Shown here: piece after piece, positions 15,347-21,379 of the stretch | Layout: every line of letters starts with the position of its first letter | How positions within the stretch are numbered: position 1 is the first letter of the stretch | From: Amoeboaphelidium occidentale | Taxonomy: Eukaryota; Aphelidiomycota; Aphelidea | NCBI GenBank assembly: GCA_023515795.1 | Contig: JALGPX010000018.1 | Span: 4,952 to 26,330 of the forward strand | Direction: 5' to 3' | Length of the DNA stretch: 21,379 nucleotides | Notes under the pieces: model-generated | What the model was told of the DNA's origin: nothing | Database searches by the model: none | What the model saw: the letters and a program-made list of their open reading frames with translations, nothing else | Translations under genes and position numbers: made by a program

Positions 15347-17527
15347 ATGCGATCTTTTGGAAGTTTCAACATAAATTCGACGTTCCTTTTGGTATCGCTG
15401 GTTTTAATTTTTTTGTATTTCTCTTTGGAATACTTTGCAAGGTCGCTGTTGTTGGATAATGAATATGTCGCTGTTTCAAGTCCCGGCGCTGTTGTAACTT
15501 CTACCGACAATTCTGAGCTGAAGGGGTTGGAAGTATGGAAGTATTTACCAAAGAGCGTTAATAGGAGTTTGTTAAAGAATTACTTAAGGCTAGCGGAATT
15601 ACGAGAACGAAGAGGTGGTGTGTATTTTCAAGCTTCAGAGGCTGAAGAATTTCTTAACGGAACATCAAAGGTTGCTTATGCTACTCTTTTAACTTCGAAT
15701 TCTTTTATGGATGGCGTTCAGGTTTTGGTGTATTCCGTTATGAAGAGTTTACATGAGATTTGTCTTGATGGTTACGAAACTGCAGATTTCATCGTGATGG
15801 TCGTGCCACACATTTCTTTATACACACGCTCCACTCTCTTGTCATTAGCAGATCATTCCATAAACTTTTGTTCTAATGGACAGCGAATATTGAAAGTTAT
15901 TGTAAAAGAGGTTGATTATGTAGAAAATCCTTACAAGAAGAATATGGTTACAAGGCGGCAAGTTTTTAATTTTACAAAACTGCGTGTATGGCTTCTTGTA
16001 TTTTATGACAAGGTGTTATTTATGGACGCAGATCTTCTGGTGCTTCGGTCTGTGCATGAATTGTTTTACTTAAAACATGATATGGCTGCCGTTTTGAATT
16101 TCAATTCGCCGCTCTCAGCTACTAAACAAACACGCGCTACATTCAACTCGGGTTTCATGCTTTTAAAGCCATCAAAGAAAACGTTTGAAAGTATGCAGAG
16201 ATATTTAGGGAAGTTTGACTCTTACAATGGAGGAGATCAAGGATTTCTGAATAACTATTTTCCAAGCTGTGAGAACATTAGAAAGCCATCATCAAGATTA
16301 TGTTGGGAAGAATTAGACATCATTTATAATCTTAATAAGATGATTATAAAGTTTGCACCACAAAAGCTAAAAGGTGTAATGGATGATTTGAAAGTTTTAC
16401 ATTTTGTTCGACAGAAGCCATGGCTGGAACGACAACAGAAAAGAGCTCCTCCAAACTTCAATTCACATTTGAACCATTCATCTTTATCTTTTGATCAAAT
16501 GTGGAAGAAATACTGGGTTGATGCAAACTGGAACATTGAAGATGAATTAGACAAGTTGAAACAACGAAAAGAACATCGATGTTTAAAAGGGAGAGAATCA
16601 CATTGCGTTGAAGTTTATCGAAATGTTTTTGATTTTATTACAGAAAGAAATCGCCCTGCTAATTTCGAGTATAATTCTGAAAGCATAACTTTGGCAACAG
16701 TAACAACACCGGATAGATTGAGAAGAGTTTTTGAAATAGTGGCATATTGGGATGGCCTTATTTCATTGTCGTACTTTTCTTATGATACTATTCATGATAC
16801 AATCAATGCTCTTCTATCATACAATCTGCCATGGCACAAAATCAAAGTATCAGTGATTCTTCAGGACAAAGAAAAAGAGGATGCGTTTCCAATTAATCTT
16901 CTTCGAAATATTGCGATAGATGAAGTTGTTAGCAACTTGGTGTTTTACGTTGATGTTGATTTTGTTCCTTCGAACGGAATGCATTGGCGACTTATTCGAC
17001 AGAGAGCGTTTCGATATATTTGGAAAGAATGTAAGGACGAAAAGGTATTTGTGATTCCAGCATTTGAGCTTAAGAAAGACATCAACTATCCCGAAGATAA
17101 ACCCAGTCTTCTCAAATTGTATCATGAAGGCGTTATCGTTCCCTTTCACAGCGACAAGAAAGCGCACACTCAAACAAACTACACTCGTTGGGTTGAAGCA
17201 ACACAACCTTATGCTGTAGAATATGATGAGTGGTATGAGCCATACTTCATATTCAGAAAATCAGTATTGGCTAGAATTAGATCCAACGAATGGTTTCATC
17301 AAGTATTTGTAGACAGAGGTCGAAACAAACTACTTCTTCCATTTGAACTATCTCTAGCTGGTTTTAAATTCATTGTTGTTCCTGATCTATTCATTATACA
17401 TTCCTTTGAAGATTCATCATCATCAAATTACTTGAGGGGAATGCACAACAGAAGCAGGATTTACGATGAACTCAAGTCTTCCATAAACTCGAAATACGAA
17501 AAGAACATCACAGCTGATATTAATTAA
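15347..17527 (+). CDS. LARGE-like bifunctional glycosyltransferase (GT8-type + GT49-type domains)
   Basis: One exon encodes 726 residues ending at TAA, near the ~756 of animal LARGE1. It is a type II Golgi-type protein with an N-terminal span (STFLLVSLVLIFLYFSLEYF). Residues about 105-340 form a glycogenin/PGSIP-like GT8 domain: YATLLTSNSFMDGVQVLVYS, FNFTKLRVWLLVFYDKVLFM followed by DAD (227-229), then FNSGFMLLKPSK and NGGDQGFLNNYFP. Residues about 440-720 form a GT49-type (beta-1,4-glucuronyltransferase-like) domain: FPINLLRNIAID, YVDVDFVPSNG (DVD 536-538), EWYEPYFIFRK and a final HSF. Both DxD metal/nucleotide-sugar motifs are intact. In animal LARGE the same domain order builds a xylose-glucuronate polymer on dystroglycan; the glycan made here is unknown, and the GT8 half looks closer to glycogenin/GUX enzymes. 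Confidence 0.88.
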   Translation: MRSFGSFNINSTFLLVSLVLIFLYFSLEYFARSLLLDNEYVAVSSPGAVVTSTDNSELKGLEVWKYLPKSVNRSLLKNYLRLAELRERRGGVYFQASEAEEFLNGTSKVAYATLLTSNSFMDGVQVLVYSVMKSLHEICLDGYETADFIVMVVPHISLYTRSTLLSLADHSINFCSNGQRILKVIVKEVDYVENPYKKNMVTRRQVFNFTKLRVWLLVFYDKVLFMDADLLVLRSVHELFYLKHDMAAVLNFNSPLSATKQTRATFNSGFMLLKPSKKTFESMQRYLGKFDSYNGGDQGFLNNYFPSCENIRKPSSRLCWEELDIIYNLNKMIIKFAPQKLKGVMDDLKVLHFVRQKPWLERQQKRAPPNFNSHLNHSSLSFDQMWKKYWVDANWNIEDELDKLKQRKEHRCLKGRESHCVEVYRNVFDFITERNRPANFEYNSESITLATVTTPDRLRRVFEIVAYWDGLISLSYFSYDTIHDTINALLSYNLPWHKIKVSVILQDKEKEDAFPINLLRNIAIDEVVSNLVFYVDVDFVPSNGMHWRLIRQRAFRYIWKECKDEKVFVIPAFELKKDINYPEDKPSLLKLYHEGVIVPFHSDKKAHTQTNYTRWVEATQPYAVEYDEWYEPYFIFRKSVLARIRSNEWFHQVFVDRGRNKLLLPFELSLAGFKFIVVPDLFIIHSFEDSSSSNYLRGMHNRSRIYDELKSSINSKYEKNITADIN

Positions 17528-17549
17528 TTATTGCATATAAACTGTTTTC

Positions 17550-17555
17550 TTTATT
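17550..17555 (-). terminator. Poly(A) signal AATAAA for the YIPF5 gene
   Basis: The minus strand reads CAATAAAG 13 nt after the YIPF5 stop, within the 41-bp convergent gap to the glycosyltransferase stop. Confidence 0.5.
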
Positions 17556-17568
17556 GATAATCGTTTTC

Positions 17569-18421
17569 TTAGAATACGGTGAATAGTCCGAATACTGCGT
17601 AGAGCAACAGAACTGGGTATGCGACAAGAACCCGCTGATCCTTCATAGCGAGCACAGTGACAAACATTGTGGATGCAGAGTATGTACACCAAAGAATGCT
17701 CATTGTAGATAAAATTATACCAACCACACCAGTCAAAGAAAGAAGCGTAGAAATTATGCTCAATAAAACCAGAGGCAGCATACAATAACCCAATACTGAA
17801 GTTGTTCTTGCAAAATCTATACCGACCGATGACATGAGATTCAGTATCAGATGCATAGAAATACACCCCACCAAAGCGACACCATAAATAAATCCAAAAT
17901 GAACCTTTCCACTCAAAAGAAGGAATGACCCAAACAGCAAACAAAAGAACAGAGGCCCTGCTAAATCTGAAACAGTTAGAAAATCTTCAACAGAGAATAA
18001 AACTCCAACCGGTATCGTCCATTATGTGTGAGTCGGGCATCCTAAAGACATTCAGCACAGAAACTGACTTCGTCTTTATGTGACTGAAATTAATTCCCAA
18101 TTCTTCCAGTAACGGAGGTTCATCACTACACCAGGAATAAATTAAACTGTTCCATAATCTCAAGTAAAGTTGCCTGTATCCTCCGGTGCCAAAGGGTGAC
18201 CCTACAAATGTCCGTTCTATAGGGACAAAGCCAGCCGTGGATTGTGTCTTATATTGCGAATAGTCATACTGTTGGTGCTGCTGTTGTTGGTACTGTCCAG
18301 GTTGCTGCTGTTGGTATTGTCCTGGTTGGGCCTGGTAGAAACTTAGACCGTCTGCTGAGCTGCTTCCGTATTGTTTTTCCTGGTCAAAGAGAACAGACTG
18401 AAGTGGCTGATTTGGATTCAT
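17569..18421 (-). CDS. YIP1: Yip1-family ER/Golgi membrane protein (YIPF5/Yip1 ortholog)
   Basis: Exons 18421-18010 and 17966-17569 encode 269 residues (human YIPF5 is 257) ending at TAA. Yip1 binds Rab/Ypt GTPases and supports COPII vesicle formation and ER-Golgi transport. The N-terminus is Gln/Tyr-rich ([16 protein letters not shown]). The conserved cytoplasmic motif [12 protein letters not shown] follows, then the Yip1 domain with five hydrophobic spans, including [33 protein letters not shown] and [15 protein letters not shown]. The ATG at 18421 begins MNPNQPLQ. The stretch between the Gln-rich region and EPPLLEEL ([15 protein letters not shown]) is unusual for the family; a 75-nt stop-free GT-AG segment at 18126-18200 could be a retained or unrecognised intron there. 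Confidence 0.93.
17967..18009 (-). other. Intron of the YIPF5 gene (43 nt, GTTGGA donor)
   Basis: The intron begins GTTGGA and ends TTTCAG, phase 1. Its removal restores [17 protein letters not shown], an excellent family match, so the weak donor is real. Confidence 0.9.
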
Positions 18422-18883
18422 CAATTTTGAGAAAAAAGCGAAATAATGAGCATCGCGGGTTTCAGCTAGTTCTTACTGCCAAGCTACGTTCATTCACCTT
18501 CTCTTCGGTGATATCAATGTCCTTGCTAGAATGGGCAGTTTGATAACGTGTCTTCAAATCATTGACCTCTGATCTTTGTTACATTTGATGCTATTTACAT
18601 GCACGAGATAACTCTAGACCGCTGATATTACACCGGTTCTGAGTTATAACTTCATACTTCTATTATTGCGCTTTTCTAGCAAAATGATCAACGAAAAAAA
18701 CTCGTAAGTCGTAGTCGCACGAACACAATGCGTCACAATCCACGGAAGCATCCTAACATAAATTAAGACTATAACTTACATTAAGACTACTGCTGACCAA
18801 GACTTTCATCAGACTATCATCGGCTGCCCCTACCTCCTTTCTGGTCCTGGTCACAAGGCATTTGTTGGTGTTGAAACACCATC
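18422..18883. other. Intergenic region between YIPF5 and the Fanzor remnant
   Basis: The first ~100 bp should contain the YIPF5 promoter and leader. I see no tRNA or other RNA gene and no convincing exon. A 10-bp direct repeat (ATTAAGACTA) occurs at 18762-18771 and 18780-18789. The last ~60 bp are GC-rich and continue the Fanzor remnant (see findings). Confidence 0.5.
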
Positions 18884-19153
18884 TTAGTTCCCCCTACGGA
18901 ACGCCGGGGGCTTTTTACCACCATTGGCATTCATGTATAAAGCAACGTTTCTGATGTTTATTGCACCATTCACATCACGATTCCAGCGGGTCCAGCAGTT
19001 GGGATTGTTACAACACTTGATCGTCCAGATATCGGATTGAACCAACACATTATCACACAATGAGCACAGTTTGCTCGTTCTGAATTCAGGGACTAATCTG
19101 CTTCATGTTCTTCTTTTCAACTCTTGAAACAAGTGCTTGTATGGAGTGGGTGG
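18884..19153 (-). mobile_element. Fanzor (eukaryotic TnpB) C-terminal remnant, degraded and cut by an assembly gap
   Basis: On the minus strand the frame from 19153 reads PPTPYKHLFQELKRRT, an in-frame TGA (19103-19105), then SRLVPEFRTSKLCSLC, WTIKCCNNPNCWTRWNRD and VNGAINIRNVALYMN to a TAA at 18884-18886. This is the diagnostic end of TnpB/Fanzor nucleases: RTSKxCSxC and the second Cys pair (CCNNPNC) form the zinc finger inside RuvC, and NRDVNGAINI carries the last RuvC aspartate. Intact Fanzors are RNA-guided DNA endonucleases carried by transposons. Only about 90 residues of an enzyme of several hundred remain here, because the sequence ends at the N at 19154. Coding-like sequence with further stops continues past the TAA (DGVSTPTNAL). 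The premature TGA makes it a probable pseudogene. Confidence 0.85.
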
Positions 19154-19154
19154 N
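19154..19154. other. Single-N assembly junction
   Basis: A lone N is followed by a run of ten T. Fanzor-like coding on the minus strand stops abruptly here and does not continue beyond, so two contigs may have been joined. Confidence 0.6.
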
Positions 19155-19302
19155 TTTTTTTTTTGAATGAATTTTTTTTATTAAAAAGAAAATTTTTGTT
19201 GAGTGTCGCACTGTGATTGGTTCAAAGTTTTGGGAAGGAAAGCACGGCAAGAAGAACATTAGAAATGAAATTCTTAAATACACAAATGCTTTTAATCTAT
19301 TT
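19155..19302. other. AT-rich spacer, 3' flank of DCP1
   Basis: The first ~45 bp are T/A homopolymer-rich. The remaining ~100 bp lie downstream of the DCP1 stop. No gene is supported. Confidence 0.4.
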
Positions 19303-20270
19303 CTATCCCCTTCTTTTCATATATCCTGAATAAAGCGCATCTTGCAATGTTTCATCTGTACTCAATAGTTTTAAAAGTTCACCAATAAATTCCTGTTTAG
19401 ACAATAACAGATTATTAATAGTAATTGTTTCTTGTGGTTGCATTTGTGGAACAGATTGACTAGAAACAAGAGTAGATCGCAAAACACCAATAGGAACTTC
19501 ATTAAATGCAGGTCTTATAGTCTTCAAAGGGGTTGACGTAGAAGTTGTAGTAGAAGGAAGAACAGGAACAGATACTTTCCTTTGTTGTAACTGTAACTGT
19601 AGCTGTTTCTGTTGTAACTGTTTCTGTTGTTGAATAGATATAATTCTATCAATAGCAGAATTAATTGCCCATTCAGGATTCTGTTGAAGTGACTGTTGAT
19701 TGCCTTGAATCAAAGCCAACAAGTTAAATTCTGGACCTTTAGAAGGAGTAGGCTGATCAATACCACAATTCAAATAAGAAGTAGAAGTAGAAGTAGAAGT
19801 AGAAGAACCCATCAGAATTGTCTTTAAACGATTTTCCAATACTTTCAAATCAGCAACAGTTGAATTAGAAGTAGAAGAAGAAGAAGAAGTAGTAGTAGAA
19901 GTATCTCTGGGACAATAAGAAGATGATGGAACAACACTCATCAACATTTTATGGAATGAATCCAATTCCTGACTAGAATGAAACCATAAACCATAAATTG
20001 AACCATTCAAACTGTAAACCAAAAAAGGTTCCTGAACATAATACTTGAACTGATGATCAGAAGTAGTAGATTGATCAGAAGTAGTAGATTGAGTAGTAGT
20101 AGTAGGAATCATTGTAATGTGATTCTCTGTATTCAATCTGTTTAGAACAACTAAACCAAAGTAAGGCTTCTGACTCTTTTGTATAAGAAATAGAGTTCCT
20201 TCAATTTCCTTCTTCTCCCACTTCTCTTCTTTTGAATCAAAAGAAAAGACAATGACATGCGATGCACGGA
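19303..20270 (-). CDS. DCP1: mRNA-decapping enzyme subunit DCP1, 3' part (contig copy A)
   Basis: DCP1 activates the decapping enzyme DCP2 in cytoplasmic P-bodies. This piece is open from the N at 20271 to a TAG at 19303-19305. It carries the second half of the N-terminal EVH1 domain (EGTLFLIQKSQKPYFGLVVL, then YYVQEPFLVYSLNGSIYGLW), interrupted by a Thr/Ser/Gln-rich insert. Ser/Thr-rich and Gln-rich linkers (QQQKQLQQKQLQLQLQQ) follow. The C-terminal helix pair (LLSKQEFIGELLKLLSTDET) fits the DCP1 trimerization domain. Together with 20272-20956 it represents one gene; the true 5' end is in copy B. No intron is evident. Confidence 0.88.
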
Positions 20271-20880
20271 NGTTGATTGCCTTGAATCAAAGCCAACAAG
20301 TTAAATTCTGGACCTTTAGAAGGAGTAGGCTGATCAATACCACAATTCAAATAAGAAGTAGAAGAAGAAGTAGAAGTAGAAGTAGAAGAACCCATCAGAA
20401 TTGTCTTTAAACGATTTTCCAATACTTTCAAATCAGCAGCAGTTGAATTAGAAGTAGAAGAAGAAGAAGTAGTAGTAGTAGAAGTATCTCTGGGACAATA
20501 AGAAGATGATGGAACAACACTCATCAACATTTTATGGAATGAATCCAATTCCTGACTAGAATGAAACCATAAACCATAAATTGAACCATTCAAACTGTAA
20601 ACCAAAAAAGGTTCCTGAACATAATACTTGAACTGATGATCAGAAGTAGTAGATTGATCAGAAGTAGTAGATTGAGTAGTAGTAGTAGATTGAGTAGTAG
20701 TAGTAGTAGTAGTAGGAATCATTGTAATGTGATTCTCTGTATTCAATCTGTTTAGAACAACTAAACCAAAGTAAGGCTTCTGACTCTTTTGTATAAGAAA
20801 TAGAGTTCCTTCAATTTCCTTCTTCTCCCACTTCTCTTCTTTTGAATCAAAAGAAAAGACAATGACATGCGATGCACGGA
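19695..20880. repeat. Near-identical direct duplication of a DCP1 segment (576 and 609 bp) around an N
   Basis: 19695-20270 and 20272-20880 are the same sequence. They differ by at least one substitution (GCAACAG / GCAGCAG) and by in-frame changes in AGT/AGA-type trinucleotide tracts, totalling 33 bp. An unmerged overlap of two contigs, possibly two alleles, explains this better than a real tandem duplication. Confidence 0.9.
20271..20271. other. Single-N assembly junction inside DCP1
   Basis: A lone N separates two overlapping copies of the same DCP1 segment. The sequence before it (ending GATGCACGGA) recurs at 20871-20880, and the sequence after it recurs from 19695. Confidence 0.9.
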
Positions 20881-20956
20881 CAAGAATATCAGAAATTTGT
20901 TCATCAATTTGTCTCTTTAAAGAATTTAAATTTAATTTATAAAGTTGTTCTTCCAT
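20272..20956 (-). CDS. DCP1: mRNA-decapping enzyme subunit DCP1, 5' part (contig copy B)
   Basis: The ATG at 20956 starts MEEQLYKLNLNSLKRQIDEQ, the canonical DCP1 EVH1 opening, followed by ISDILVRASHVIVFSFDSK and WEKKEIEGTLFLIQ. The frame runs to the N at 20271, within the linker (EFNLLALIQGNQ). Compared with copy A, the Thr run in the EVH1 insert and the Ser/Thr linker differ by whole codons. The frame is also open upstream of this ATG as low-complexity Thr/Val codons, so the ATG at 20956, where family similarity starts, is preferred. Confidence 0.88.
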
Positions 20957-20961
20957 CTTTG

Positions 20962-21150
20962 TTGTTGTTGTTGTCGTTGTATCTTTAGTTGTTGTTGTTG
21001 TTGTTGTGATTGGGAAATCTCTTTTGTGAGAAATGATGAAGAAAAAGACAAGATTCAAAAGGATTCCAACAACAACAACAACAACAACAACAACAGAATC
21101 TTTTAACAACAACAACAACAACAACGATGATGATGATGATGATGATGATG
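20962..21150. repeat. Trinucleotide microsatellites (GTT/AAC and GAT)
   Basis: The plus strand has two GTT runs (from about 20962 and 20989), AAC/ACA runs (about 21066-21124) and a run of about eight GAT (21126-21150). They form the DCP1 leader, a CAA-rich unstructured 5' UTR on the minus strand, and encode homopolymer tracts in the plus-strand gene. A further CAA/ACA run lies at about 21270-21311. Confidence 0.8.
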
Positions 21151-21379
21151 ATATACATTCAGAATCAACAAATGAAAGGAATATTAGGAGGATGACGTCA
21201 TCTTCTATTGTACATTCTTCTTTTGATGATGATGAAGAAGAAGTTATTATAGTTGATTATCCTGCCTCAACAACAACAACAACAACAACAACAACAAGAA
21301 CAACAACAACAGTTTACTCAAATACTCAACAGGATCATTGGTGGATTACAATTTATATTACAAATTTATTAAAGATTGA
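21036..21379 (+). CDS. N-terminus of an unknown protein with poly-Thr/Asn/Asp runs (3' end outside window)
   Basis: An open frame from the tandem ATGs at 21033/21036 continues past the window edge. It encodes MKKKTRFKRIP, nine Thr, ESF, seven Asn, eight Asp, then IHSESTNERNIRRM, an acidic DDDEEEVIIVDY segment, more Thr runs and NTQQDHWWITIYITNLLKI. The last residues are hydrophobic and could begin a membrane span. The low-complexity N-terminus is uninformative and the family is unknown. The gene is divergent from DCP1 with about 76 bp between the start codons. Because repeats make long open frames easily, the call is moderate, though the non-repeat segments look coding. Confidence 0.5.
   Translation, partial: MKKKTRFKRIPTTTTTTTTTESFNNNNNNNDDDDDDDDDIHSESTNERNIRRMTSSSIVHSSFDDDEEEVIIVDYPASTTTTTTTTTRTTTTVYSNTQQDHWWITIYITNLLKI

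Noticed and set aside
16850-17206. 118-codon minus-strand frame inside the glycosyltransferase
   Set aside because: It is antisense to the conserved GT49 domain, with no recognisable features.
17528-17944. Minus-strand 138-codon frame overlapping YIPF5
   Set aside because: It is an out-of-frame reading of the YIPF5 membrane spans; the conserved Yip1 protein is in the other frame.
19086-19283. Minus-strand frame crossing the N at 19154
   Set aside because: It spans an assembly junction and an A/T homopolymer, and it is in a different frame from the Fanzor remnant. Not a gene.
19201-19320. Plus-strand frame reading IGSKFWEGKHGKK, similar to the start of beta-tubulin (IGxKFWE)
   Set aside because: Only seven residues match, there is no QAGQCGN context, and the sequence after it does not resemble tubulin. 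Chance similarity.
20957-21124. N-terminal extension of DCP1 with poly-Val and poly-Thr runs
   Set aside because: It is translated microsatellite; DCP1 family similarity starts at the ATG at 20956.
21193-21200. Perfect CRE palindrome TGACGTCA
   Set aside because: It lies inside the apparent coding region of the right-edge gene and an 8-bp site can occur by chance. It becomes interesting only if that frame is not a gene.
1-21379. CRISPR arrays, tRNA or rRNA genes
   Set aside because: No spaced palindromic repeat array, T-arm/anticodon pattern or rRNA-like sequence was seen on either strand; the repeats present are trinucleotide microsatellites.

Overview
The window is eukaryotic nuclear DNA from a gene-dense, roughly 40% GC genome with very short spliceosomal introns, mostly 31-48 nt. 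The lineage is not resolved. A GPI-anchored bacterial-type solute-binding protein of the kind seen in fungi, a perfect RFX-type X-box, a LARGE-like GT8-GT49 enzyme and a Fanzor remnant together fit an early-diverging fungus or another unicellular relative of opisthokonts. This is an inference. The 10 genes whose ends are visible stop at TAA (6) or TAG (4), with the standard code.

Left part (1-11780). Two paralogous receptor-like genes lie in opposite orientation (minus, 1-3370, cut by the window edge; plus, 8028-11780). Each encodes a signal peptide, about 900 residues of WD40-type beta-propeller blades, one membrane span and a cytoplasmic protein kinase domain. Comparing the two reveals introns that leave the reading frame open, including a 36-nt GC-AG intron. 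Between them, all on the minus strand, are a signal-anchored lumenal protein of unknown family (3521-4276), a decayed F-box-like gene with four in-frame stops (4337-5540), a small Lys-rich protein (5771-6259) and a GPI-anchored periplasmic-binding-like protein (6349-7722). The last shares a 305-bp divergent promoter, with an X-box, with the second receptor gene.

Middle part (11789-18421). Five genes alternate strictly in strand: ribophorin I/OST1, PAF-acetylhydrolase, a p24 cargo receptor, a LARGE-like bifunctional glycosyltransferase and YIPF5/Yip1. Divergent gaps are 106 and 72 bp and convergent gaps 26 and 41 bp; the receptor gene ends 8 bp from OST1. Four of the five act in ER-Golgi glycosylation or trafficking.

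Right part (18422-21379). An intergenic stretch leads into the broken C-terminal end of a Fanzor (eukaryotic TnpB) gene, cut at a single N (19154). Then comes mRNA-decapping subunit DCP1, present as two overlapping pieces joined at another single N (20271). A 576/609-bp near-identical duplication there differs mainly in microsatellite length and is most simply an unmerged contig overlap. A divergent gene rich in poly-Thr/Asn/Asp runs off the right edge.
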